This document shows positions 35,626 through 46,408 of a DNA stretch of 64,000 nt, piece after piece. Each line of letters starts with the position of its first letter. Positions within the stretch are counted from its first letter, which is position 1. The DNA is from Gymnopus androsaceus JB14. Its lineage: Eukaryota > Basidiomycota > Agaricomycetes > Agaricales > Omphalotaceae. The translations under genes were made by a program, and so were the position numbers. The notes below the pieces were generated by a model, which was given only the letters and a program-made list of their open reading frames with translations, searched no databases and had not been told where the DNA came from. The stretch covers positions 119,789 to 183,788 of the forward strand of contig ML769509.1 of assembly GCA_009733575.1 (NCBI GenBank), read 5' to 3'.

Positions 35626-36719
35626 GGCTCTGTATGGTGTAAATATTGTCCTAGTTGAGTATTCCTAGTGTACACGCTTTCTAAGTACATAGTATGTTCA
35701 ATTGCAGGTCTTGATTGAGGTATGCAAACGCATGATTCCCACTGTCCACAGGTTGAAGCATTTTTCTTCTCTAGTCTGATCATGCGAAACATCATCTCAT
35801 TTTGTCATCGTCCCTCAAACTGTGGTATACTGTTCATTTTTTGTTTTTTTCGTTTTTCGTTGTTTGTTTTTTCAAAGATATTAGTATTCAAAATCCTACA
35901 GTGCGCTATAGAACTCTTTCTCGCCCTCGATCTTCCCCACCGTTTTGCACCAAAGGATGCATTCCCCATGACATTCATCCATCTTGTCACGAAAAGGATT
36001 CGCACCCGATGTATCCCCCGTCCTTAGGTCATCAACATCTGCAGTGTGACAGCGTATCGAGCAGTGATGTTGCTCGGATGGTGAACCTAGTACGCACTGC
36101 CGCCCCCGTTCCCAAAGTTTACCATAGTAGGCAGGTAGAAACCATGACTGTCATTGATTAGGAGAGAATGCTACTTTATCGTTGGAACAACCCGAAGCAT
36201 TTCGCTAGATCCATGAAATGATCAGCTCTAGTTACGCCTTCACTGTAATGGAGTAACTGCCTGCCCACTTCATTCCGTTGTTGGCTATGATATAGGACTT
36301 CTGGCAGATTATCAATCCAAAACACAGATTCTGGACCGAATCGCTGAAGTTGGTATGTACTATTCATGGAACATTTTGGTAGATCCAGTCAAGCTCAGAA
36401 TTAGGGCGAAATCGAGCGACATCGTAGCTCCCGATAAGCATCCGTGAAGGTTCAACGTAAGATCTGCGGAGACCCACTCTCGAAGACCTTCCTGGAAGCA
36501 CCCGCCGGTGTGGCGCCGGAATGAGCTTTGAGCGTGGCTCAAACCTACGCGAGTTCGAGGGGGAGATACCGAGGGAATCTGAGCATTCCCGTACCGTTGT
36601 CGAGACGTACTCAGCAGCGGATGTAGCTGAGGAGATGGTGGTTACGAATGAAAACCAATCTGATATGTAATACATAAGTAACTACTTAAATACTACCAGA
36701 ATAGGGGTAAGATCGGATG
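35626..36719. other. Region downstream of copy A, with fragments
   Basis: No intact gene recognised. A plus-strand open frame (35802-36161; ends ARMVNLVRTAAPVPKVYHSR) looks partly coding but has no known relative. The minus strand carries the protein-like remnant listed separately (36176-36480). TAATACATAAGTAACTACTTAAATACTACC-type AT-rich sequence precedes the fold-back element. Confidence 0.35.
36176..36480 (-). pseudogene. Fragment of an unknown protein gene, partly repeated at 50.9 kb
   Basis: Reading minus-strand frames from about 36480 gives RSYVEPSRMLIGSYD then ARFRPNSELDWIYQ. After a one-base shift near 36366 comes FGPESVFWIDNLPEVLYHSQ followed by NEVGRQLLHY, ending at 36176. This has protein-like composition, but I cannot name a family. 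The N-terminal third (36390-36465) recurs at about 50905-50985 before DUF6534-like copy C, without the C-terminal part. Confidence 0.35.
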
Positions 36720-37402
36720 CACGCTGAAAGTGCAAAAAAATCTGCTCGAACGAAATTCTCACTGATTTATAAACTTTTGTATCAAAAATCACTTATAAGT
36801 GAAAATCTGAATGAAATTTGATTATTCAGTCAAACGGTCTTGTTTAGTGAAAATATACATATCAGTACATTATTTAGATAAACTGAAGAAGGGTCTGAAT
36901 TATAGCATATCTGAACTCCTGAAATGGTGAATGATCTATCATATATTGCAAGTCAAATCATTCCAACTGAAATATTTCCTCTCAGGCATATTTTCAGACA
37001 AGATAAAAAGTTGTATGAATAGTCATATATCAGAACAACTGAAAAGGCACAACCACATTCTGAATTCATTTGCGGCTTTTCAGTTATCCTGATATATGAT
37101 TATTCATAAAACTTCTTATATTGTCTGAAAATATGCCTGAGAGGAAATATTTCACTCGGAATGATTTGACTTGCAATATATGACAGATCATTTACCATTT
37201 CAGGAGTTCAGATATGCTATAATTCAGACCCTTCTTCAGTTTATCTAGATAATGTACTGATATGTATGTTTTCACTAAACAAGACTGTTTGACTGAATAA
37301 TCAAATTTCACTCAGACTTTCACTTATAAGGGATTTTTGATACAAAAGTTTATAAATCAGTTAGTATTTCATTCAAGTGGATTTTTTTGCACTTTTGGTG
37401 TG
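36720..37402. mobile_element. Fold-back (long inverted repeat) transposable element
   Basis: The left arm (36720 to about 37046) and right arm (about 37076-37402) are reverse complements over more than 300 bases, separated by a loop of about 29 bases. Ends are CAC...GTG with AAAGTGCAAAAAAATC / GATTTTTTTGCACTTT as inner terminal sequence. A possible 3-base target duplication ATG flanks it (36717-36719 and 37403-37405). No coding capacity. Most mismatches between arms are transitions. CAC ends with a 3-base duplication would fit a CACTA-like non-autonomous element, but this is inference. Confidence 0.8.
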
Positions 37403-37634
37403 ATGAACACAAGTCCAAAGGACACCGGCAGAAATGGTGGTGTACTGAACAATAAATATCCCCATCAGGAAATTCATGGGGTATGTTTATTGGCACATAT
37501 AACATGTCCACCCAAGGACTATTTTACACCCTCAAGCTTTGATTGAAGCTTTCGAGCTGATATCCAATAAACACTCAATTTCGTCAACTCCAACAAGCAA
37601 TGGCCAGTCTAAAATCATCATGGTTCAGTCAAAC

Positions 37635-37945
37635 TGTAAAGCTAGTTAATGTGTGTACTCGAAAACAAGCTTTGGTTCTTGGGGGGAAATCCAATGAGGT
37701 TAGCAGAAAAGGGAGATCGATTCAGTGAAAGCAGGAAGCAAGTAGTTAGGTACCATCCATACAAAGACATGTAGATACCTAGGCTCTGCATATAAGCAAC
37801 CAAGTGGGTAAACTAAATATGTAGGCTAAAGTGATGGTAAAACAAGTAATGTGTGTATGACTATGAGTAAGTATCTATGAATGACTGTCAAGTCTGAAGG
37901 ACTTGTCGTGCTTCATGCACATACACATGCATATGAGGCACAACA
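37635..37945. mobile_element. Solo LTR with 5-base target duplication
   Basis: A 311-base insertion begins TGTAAAG and ends CACAACA (TG...CA). It is flanked by the same 5 bases, CAAAC (37630-37634 and 37946-37950). At the same place copy C reads GAACC without interruption. It has no open frame and is unrelated to the copia LTRs that follow. Confidence 0.75.
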
Positions 37946-37980
37946 CAAACCTTGACAATACATGCCTTGGCCACATTTTC

Positions 37981-38297
37981 TGTTGTGCAGCATATAAGCT
38001 AGGAGGCGCAGTGACTAGCACTCACCAAGTGGTTAAGCTTGTAGAGCAGATAGAGAGAGGTAAAAGACTAGTAGAAGTTGTTATCATTAGCAGTACTACT
38101 GGAGTCCTTATATACTGTAATACTGTATTCGTTACATATATGGTAGTATCCTTCTAGTATGTTCTATGTGCATGACCTATGATGTTGTCCATAAAGCTAC
38201 TTACTAAGATACTACTGAGGCTGAGTAAGACTACCTCGGCGATGACTGATAGCGTCATATGACCGAGATGATGAGTGATATCATCATACATTCAACA
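37981..38297 (-). repeat. Copia 3' LTR
   Basis: On the plus strand it starts TGTTGTGCAG and ends CATTCAACA. It is the 3' LTR because the element is read on the minus strand. Aligns without gaps to 43725-44041. Confidence 0.92.
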
Positions 38298-38307
38298 CTC
38301 CCCCTCG
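38298..38307 (-). promoter_or_regulatory. Copia polypurine tract
   Basis: On the minus strand the 10 bases read CGAGGGGGAG directly before the 3' LTR (TGTTGAATG...), the expected position for plus-strand DNA priming. Confidence 0.75.
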
Positions 38308-38426
38308 CTGAGGTTGTGGAAGTAGAATTCCTCATGTGCTTTAAGAAAGCACATGAATCTCACCTGAGATCCAATCTCTTGCAAACTTTATTCAAAGTCA
38401 GCAACGAATTCAATGCCAAGTTGATC

Positions 38427-41400
38427 TCAGCAACATTTGAATTTAACCCAAGTGAGATTCTTAGTTAAAAGATCCGCGACATTCTGATCCGTTGGAATAT
38501 AGTAAGGGATCACAAGTCCTGACTCGGTAGTTTCCCTGATGTGGTGATATCGGACATCAATATGTTTGGTCCGACAATCTTGAGCCTGATTATTGGCCAT
38601 AAAGATTGAACCCATGTTATCACTGAGAAGTGGGAATCCGATTTCCCCAAGTAAATTGAGGATCCACCTGATTTGTCTGCAACAGTCACTTAAAGCCATA
38701 TATTCGGCTTCAGTGGATGATAAAGCAACTGTCTTCTGGAGATACAAAGTCCAGGACACAATTCCCTTGGCCAGTTTGAGAATATATCCAGTTTGGGATC
38801 GACATGTATCAGGATCTGATGCATGATCAGAATCCAAGTTGGCATAGAAGCCTTCTCCAGAGTTCCATCATAGATGAGAAAATATTCGGCGGTACCTATA
38901 AAGTAGCGAATAATATAATAAGCCTTGTCAGATGATCCTGAGAAGGATTTGCTGAATATTGTGACATTTTGCCACATGTAGGCTATATCGGCTCTTGTTC
39001 CAAGCGACAGATACAATAAGGAGCCAATCACTTGTTGGTACTCCTGGCGTCTTTTGGGATCAACAGACCATTGTATTTAGAAGGCTGATATCCTGTCGGT
39101 AGTGGAGTTTGCGCTATTTTGGCGTTTGTTAATTTAAAGCGCTTTATAATCTTTTTAAGATATCTGACTGATCTAAGGTCAAACACCGCTTAGATCTGTC
39201 ACGCTGAATGCACATGCCTAAGAACTCCTGTGCTGCGCCCAAGTCGCGGCACTCCCAACATGTTGCATAAATTCGCGCTTCTTGCGCATGACAAGTTCTT
39301 TGTCATTTCCCATGAATAATGCATCATCAATATAGATGATTGCAATTACGGTCTTATTGTTTTCTTTGTAAACATATACGCTGGCATCTGAAGCGCAACG
39401 TTTGAAGCCTAGATCCTGGGTCATCGACTTTGTACAAGCGCGCCACCAGGACAAACCAGCTTGCTTCAGGCCGTAAAGAGATCGGCGTAATCTCCAAACC
39501 TTGCTGCTATCCTTGACGAAGCCTTCAGGTTGTTCCATATAAATCTCCTCGTCTAATTTGCCATATAGAAAGGCAGTTTTTACGTCCAGTGCCTCTAGTT
39601 CCCAATCTTCTAGGGCAGCTAGTGCAAGTAAGACTCGCACTGTTTCATAATGGACAACAGGAGAGAACAATTCGTCATAATCCACTCCTTCTACTTGAGA
39701 ATATCCCCTGGCAACAAGTCTAGATTGTTTCCGACCATCTGACTTGATATCAAAGACCCATCTGTTCTTTATGACATTTCTGTTATTGGGTCGATCAACA
39801 ATTTCGAATACCTTTTGCTTAACTAGACTGTCAATTTCTTCTTTGCATTTGTCAAGCCACGGTTGCCAGTCCTTTACAGGAAGGTGCATCAAATCATGAA
39901 ACTGCCAGTTTCGAACCGTTTCCTTATTTTCAGGAGCCTGAGAAAGCAAATAGTCCAGAAAAGCTACTCCCCTTTCATGAGCCAACTGGGAAATATAATC
40001 AACGCTTCCGCGTCCATTCATACTTTCTCCCGAATAATTATTCACAGGTGGGTCAGGAACGGGATTATTTGCTCTAGGCTGTTGCTGAGCAGGTTGCCTT
40101 TGCCGGGAAGGTCCGGCTTCAGGTTGATCACCGTAAATCTGACGATTCCATCTGATATCAGAACCAATATTACGAGATCAACCAGCATTTCGATCAATCT
40201 CGGCAGGAGGTGTATCACCGTAAATATTTCCAGGTCTCTGGGTAGGTACTTGTGCTCTTTCAGAGTGTCTTACTATTGGTGCTGGTTCAGGTTCCATTAC
40301 AGGATTGAATGGATTTGGAGGTGGTTGTATAGCACCAGCTCCCCCTTGATCTGCACCATGTTGATCAGGAACTTCTCCGCTGCCTCTTACTTCCTCATTT
40401 CCTTCTCCATTTTGTCCATCATTTGTGGTTCTATTGGAGCAGGAGGATTAGGCGGAGGAAGAAACTCAGGGTCATCATCCTCAACATTATCTTCAGGAGT
40501 GGACCCGGATGGTTTGGAATCCTCTTCAAAATCATTATTGTTAACATCAACTGTAGGTTTTGATGTTGAGCAGCATGAAAACCAGTGCTCATCAAATATG
40601 GCATTGGAAGAAGTTGCAATTGAATTATTATGTGTGCGCATGAAGCGATAAGCATTCATTCCTTGTGTATATCCAATAAAAATCATTACTTCTGATCTTG
40701 GAGCTTGCTTGTTTGGGCGAGTCTCCTTTGGACGATACACATATGTGGCACATCCGAAAGTCCGAAATTTGGACACATCGGGCTTCTTCCCATATCTGAT
40801 TTCGTAAGGTGTTTTCCAATTTCTATTTTTATCCCATCGGCGGCACATAGGTGTCCTGTTATAGACAACATATGCAGTTTGAACACTAAATTCCCACCAG
40901 GAAGGTGGTAAGCAGGCCATGTGCCTCATGGCTTCCAATTTCTCACGGATTGTACGGTTGAATCTTTCGATTCTCCTGTTCTGCTGGTGTTCATATGGAG
41001 CCGACGGTCCCAATATGATCCCTTTATTGCAGGCAAAATTGTCTGAAATCCTTAGTGACAAATTTGTTATCAACTCTTATATGTTTTATCTTGATAGCAT
41101 CTTGGAGGTCCACAAGATTGTAGAACTCCTTGAACGCTTCGAATATGTCAGATTTGGCAGCTAGGAGGTATCCTGCGCCATATGATGAATGATCATCAAG
41201 GATATTCAGTACATATTTATGCTTATGATACGAAATAGTGGGAAACTCTATAATGTCCATATGGACTAAATCAAAGAGTTTTTCAGCACGTTTCTCACTA
41301 TTGGGATAAGTGCGCTGGGTCATTTTACCCTTAGCGCAACCAGGACATATTTCTTTGTCCTCATTTGGGATATTTACTTTAGGAAAACCACCTGTTGCCT

Positions 41401-43083
41401 CAGATGCATGTTGTAAAACATCTTTTGAAGGATGTCCAAGGCAACGATGCCATATATCATAGTCAATAGTTTTATGAGCAATCAGATTTTTAGGAATTCT
41501 GATGTTTTTGGGAATAAAATCCTTAAAAAGGTCAATCTTGCTCTTTATTACTTCGGTTTTTAACCAATGTAGAGCATCTGACAAGTTCATGGGGTAACAT
41601 GTCATGAAGACCTTATGATTGCTCTTAAACCTAAGTGACGTTTTCTTCTCATCAGCATAGGCATAATAGCCACAGTGCAAGATGCTGCCTTGTGAGAGAA
41701 GACGATATGGTGAATGTGGTTGGTAAAATACTGGTTCCAATTTGGTAATTTGGGTGACATTATTTTCATTTGTATGTTTGATGAGAACAACTCCAGCATG
41801 CGTAATATAAGTCTTTGACCGCTTATCAGCAGTCTGGATTTCTATTGGTTTTTCTAATTGTTTTAATTCTGTGAAATCTGACTTATATGGTGTGGTATGT
41901 ATTGATGCACCTGAATCTAAGATCCAGATATCTTCTTTATATTTTGCGCTTAAAGCGGCAATCTCATCTTTGCACATGGCAAACAGAATATTATTATTAA
42001 AAAATACAAGCGGCGGTAAAAATAAGTCTGAATGGCCATTTTGGCCTTGTGTGTTCCGCGCTATCAAATTATTCTGTTGCAATTTTGATGAGTCATGAGA
42101 TTTTAGTAAAGAAGAATTAACTTGCCACTGCATGAAGGGGTCCTCATATTCAAACTCCAAAGCTTCCATGGTCTCGAAGGGTTCAGCTTCCATCTCGAAG
42201 TCATTAGGGGTAACAGAAGCTTGAGCAACTTCAACAGACTCAAAAGCCTTCTTTTTCCCTTTGTACTTCTTACCTCCTTGGGATCCACGCTTCTTTCCAT
42301 TGTTGGGTTGAGAAGATGAACCAGATTGCTGGTCCTGCTGCTGCTGGCCTTCGCCGCGCTGCTTCTTCTGTTTCTTCCAATTGGGATTGAAGCGGTGGCG
42401 TTTAACGCCACTGATCCAAGATTGAAGGGAGGTTTGCTGCCTGGTGCTGCGATGATTCCATTCATTTTTGATCAAAGTCAAAATGTTGGAAATGTTCCAG
42501 TTATTGCCAGCACAAGAGGTAAGAACTGAAGTCTTGAAACCTTCCCACGAACTAGGAAGAGCTGCAAGATAAAGTAGAACCTGCAAATTACCATCAAGTT
42601 TGATGTTCGATTCAGTCAAGCGCTGAATAATCGAAGTCAGGTTCCCAAGGGCTGGAACTGGATTTTCCCCTTCCCTTACATGGAAGTGGATGGCAGAAAG
42701 GAACTCCGAATAAACACCTGCAATACCAGTTTTACCAAATTGAGCTCTAATAGCTTCCCAAAGTTCTTTGGAATTCCTATCTTCACCATTTGCTTTAGTC
42801 GCTAGGTGATGATATTGATAGGGAATTTTCATGAGGATGGCGCCAATGGCTTGCTCATCTGCCTCATTCCAGGCATCAAATTTGGTTTGGTAGTTGGGGT
42901 CATCGGATTCATCTGCCGGAGCCTCAGGTTCGGTTTTTGACCCATCAACATAGGGCCAAAGTTTGGCAAACCGGAGCATAGGCTTTCATACCAGCAGCCC
43001 AAACAGTCTGGTTACTACCATCATGCATGGGAACACTGTTGAGACCAGATGTGTTGTTAAGGGTGGAAGATGTGGAAGACATT
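38427..43083 (-). CDS. Copia Gag-Pol polyprotein (interrupted)
   Basis: ATG at about 43083 (MSSTSSTLNNTSGLN, then DGSNQTVWAAGMKAY). After a one-base slip at 42971-42983, a 651-codon frame to 41024 carries Gag, a basic Gln-rich linker, the protease motif WILDSGAS and the GAG-pre-integrase block (DYDIWHRCLGHPS), plus HMDIIEF and ILDDHSSYG of the integrase. A second frame (41073-40387) continues the integrase (HQQNRRIERFNRTIREKLEA). The reverse transcriptase (40045-39218) shows NRWVFDIKSDGRKQSRLVAR, AFLYGKLDEEIYMEQPEGF, SLYGLKQAGLSWW and the catalytic YIDD. RNase H (39031-38427) has VALSSTEAEYMALSDCC and KHIDVRYHHIRE. A gap between frames lies at 40387-40045. Confidence 0.88.
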
Positions 43084-43704
43084 TCGAAAAATTGGGTTGA
43101 TCTGTGAAAGACAACTGATCAGTAGCTGCTATTTTTGAACAGCTATGAAACCCAAATCGCGCTCATGTCGCGTGTCACCTGTACACATGGTAACCAATGA
43201 TTGCTTTTTCCATCATTAGATCTCAGCCATTCCATCTGAGCATCTGATGTATCTAAGATCTATCTAAAAAATCCTGTATGGCAGATTGAAAGATCTCATG
43301 ATGAGCAGCAACAATTAAGTGCGCATCTATCATTTGATCGTTTAAGGGACTTAAGCCATCAGGGGGGATTTGTATGTAGATCTATCTAAAAAAGATGTAT
43401 CATAATAAAAATTTGTATTGTAATCAATGTGCCGAATGGTTCACATCGATAAGGGAGCTGTGAAGCCTTTAAACCCTTCTTCAGCATACTGGCAGGAGCA
43501 ATGTAAGGCTCGGCCTGGTACCTGGGTTCATGAAAGAAAAGAAGGTATTGTACATAAATTTTGGGGCTTGAATTCATGCTACAGCCCAACATCATGACCA
43601 TCCTACAGCGATCACCAACCACACTCAAAGGCTAGGGACAGCCCTCAAGGTGTACATGAACAGGGCCAAAGGCAACCTGATCATTGTGAAGCACAATGAC
43701 AAGA

Positions 43705-43724
43705 GGGACTCGGGGCCCATAACC
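43705..43724 (-). promoter_or_regulatory. Copia primer-binding site, initiator-tRNA half type
   Basis: Immediately inside the 5' LTR the minus strand reads GGTTATGGGCCCCGAG. This is complementary to the anticodon stem-loop part of an initiator tRNA-Met (…GGGCCCAUAACC) rather than its 3' CCA end. It matches the half-tRNA priming known for Drosophila copia. Confidence 0.7.
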
Positions 43725-44041
43725 TGTTGCACAGCATATAAGCTAGGAGGCGCAGTGACTAGCACTCACCAAGTGGTTAAGCTTGTAGAGCAGATAGAGA
43801 GAGGTAAAAGACTAGTAGAAGTCGTTATCATTAGCAGTACTACTGGAGTCCTTATATACTGTAGTACTGTATTTGTTACATATATGGTAGTATCCTTCTA
43901 GTATGTTCTATGTGCATGACTTATGATGTCGTCCATAAAGCTACTTACTAAGATACTACTGAGGCTGAGTAAGACTACCTCGGCGATGACTGATAGCATC
44001 ATATGACCGAGATGATGAGTGATATCATCATACGTTCAACA
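43725..44041 (-). repeat. Copia 5' LTR
   Basis: On the plus strand it starts TGTTGCACAG and ends CGTTCAACA. It is 317 bases and about 97% identical to the 3' LTR. It should hold the element's promoter. Confidence 0.92.
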
Positions 44042-44381
44042 TTTTCCTCATTTTATCTTGGCTTATCTTACGTTGTACTAGTTTGGGAGCAGTGTCCATT
44101 GGTCTTATTCTTGCAGCAATGTAAGAAGCTTGCTTTATTGACTTGTAAACCTCCCAGTTGATGGAATCCATTTTAGCTTGAAATGGAGGCATGTAGCATC
44201 ACACAAAGTAATGGAATCTGCACAGCTATCTTCTCCCAAACGTGGCTCTATTTCAGCTCTCAAACCCGTGAACATTCAGATCCACTATGGTTGAGATCTG
44301 AGTCATGGTATGGCTTACAGGGAGTGTTTGACAGAGACTCTTGAGAAGTTTTGATTCAGGTTGTGGTTATTGTGACTCTGG

Positions 44382-45143
44382 CAAGGGGTATGTGGAAATT
44401 TAAGCGCCCATATCATGAGGGGAGGGGAGGGGGATCTGCCAGGGCCTTAAGGTCAAAATTTTTTTTAGCACTTTCACAGCTCTGTCAGGCCAGATCCATT
44501 AGAAATATACTAAATGATAATGAAAGACATGTTTTCTGTACAATTTCAGACTGTTTTGAAAGCCCTGGCCCCTAGGACTTGGGTTATGGTCAAGTTACAG
44601 TAGAAGCGCTCACTTAGTGCCTAATGTTCCACAGTTTTTTTTCAACATTCAATCAATTCAACCTGGGAGCAGCAATTCTGATGGCAAAGAGAAAGAAGGT
44701 ACTTCAAGCTCAAGGCTAATATGTACCATATACTATCATCTGCATTACCAACACCTTCTAGAACAGCCTATAGATGACTGGTTTTGTGATGAGGAGTGCC
44801 GGAAAAATGCTACAAGCAGCAGTAAGCAACATAGAATACACAGAAAGCACTGAACTTGTGATATTTTTGAGTCATGCCGCTAGCACAAAATAGATATTTG
44901 GTCTATGTAGAAGTCATGGAGAAGAGTAGAGACAAAAATGAGTGCAGGGCAAAGTCTAGAATGTGGCTGCGTGAGAGTTTTTACAGATTCTTGCTGTAAA
45001 TGTGTGCAAGAAGTGACGAAAGCCTTGTGATTGTGTGAAACTCCTTCTTTTTTAGGCAGGAGGGGGAGGGGGGGGAGGTCTCCCAAAGTCTTAAGGTTGA
45101 AAATCATCATGATATATAAAATTTAAAATCTACATACCCCTTG
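44382..45143. mobile_element. hAT-like non-autonomous element (MITE) with PHD-like fragment
   Basis: A 762-base insertion with inverted ends CAAGGGGTATGT / ACATACCCCTTG and a perfect 8-base target duplication GACTCTGG (44374-44381 and 45144-45151), as hAT transposases make. Copies A and C are uninterrupted at this point. Inside, the plus strand at 44617-44850 encodes a fragment with YYHLHYQHLLEQPIDD then WFCDEEC, resembling the last half of a PHD finger. No transposase is seen. Confidence 0.82.
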
Positions 45144-46408
45144 GACTCTGGATATTTTTCATCAACTCTTCATTAGCATATGGAGTGAGTTACCCCAAAT
45201 TTGAGTTTCAAAACATGCACTAATGCTCACAGTGCTCAGTGTATGACTATTGTGTCACTAATTTTGGTGTAAGCTCTGCATTGGATTGGTGAGTACTTGC
45301 ATTGAGCAACATATTCGAGTTATAACTTTACTCTCAGCCATTTTGTTGATTTATTGTGAACAGGAGCTACTATGTAAGTGTACAGCTTGAATCTCTGAGG
45401 TTATTTAGATGCAGTTGATTCAAACAAACTTGCAAGGAATGGCCTATCCAATAGTGAGTGTTAGATGGAGAAGAAAATCCCTACTTGGATACTTGGTTTC
45501 ATGTCAGGTGCTGTTACCTCCAGAGGTCTGTTTTTTCTAATTAAAAAATATGCCCATTTTGATTGAGATATTACTAGCTTTTATGTGTGGCAAGTTTGGA
45601 AATGCAAGCAAAAATCTACTGTTTTTTTATAACTCTGTTCTCATGATTATCTACAGTGAGCAAGAGCTTCATTATTGCCGGAGCAATTGCACGTGTTATT
45701 TTTTAATTTTCAGACTACCATGTTGTTAATCCTTTGACTTCTAGTGGGCCAGATCACTTGCCCAGTCTGGTGAGTAACAGTCAGATTGCCTGTAGGTCAT
45801 CACTGACACTGAGGGTTCCCAGGTACCTTCCTTTGTGAGTGCGAACAGTATGAAGTTTACACAATATGAAGCTGAACTTGAATGTTTAGTCTATGTTTCC
45901 AAAGTGTGAGTTTTTTCTGTTAAGATCCTCTTATGTAGCAGTTTCCTCACTCTGGTGGTGGCTTTGGTGTTCCTCTGGTTTTGGAGCTGGCGGAAAAATT
46001 GGGGGCAAGTTTCATTGCGCACTATGATTCTCAAATGCTTAACCTTCCTTGAATTAGCCTTACAAAATTTTTATCAATGCTCTGGGTGCGAGTTGTGACA
46101 TGTTAATTGCTACTGCAATGGTCTACTATCTGCAGCAATCCCAGACTTCAATTAAAAGGTGCAAACTTGACATTTGCCTTAAAACATAAATCCAATACTA
46201 AATGTCCTCTAGAATGTATCACATGCTTTGCTCCATTGTACGTGTTCATATATCCATGTGTCTGGGTTTGTTACCCTCCTTTTACTTTAGAAAATCTTTC
46301 TGATTCTTTACTGTGATGAATGGAACTGTCTCCAGTGTTGTGCTGGGTCAAGCCACTGCTAGATCTTCACGTTGATCTTGAACAGTGTTTGTGCTATCAT
46401 GGTGCTTT

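Larger units (their letters stand above)
37981..44041 (-). mobile_element. Ty1/copia LTR retrotransposon, full length, frames broken
   Basis: 6,061 bases bounded by 317-base direct LTRs and a perfect 5-base target duplication TTTTC (37976-37980 and 44042-44046). Its genes run on the minus strand, in the order gag, protease, integrase, reverse transcriptase, RNase H, which is the copia order. The priming site follows the right-hand (5') LTR and a purine tract precedes the left-hand (3') LTR. The LTRs differ at about 9 of 317 positions, all transitions. Coding is spread over several frames, so this copy as written is not autonomous. Confidence 0.95.

Noticed and set aside
37635..37945. That this 311-base insertion is a second copy of the copia LTR
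   Set aside because: Its sequence is unrelated to the 317-base copia LTRs and it has its own target duplication.
39863..40651. A 262-codon plus-strand open frame inside the copia element
   Set aside because: It is antisense to the pol region and its translation has no domain.
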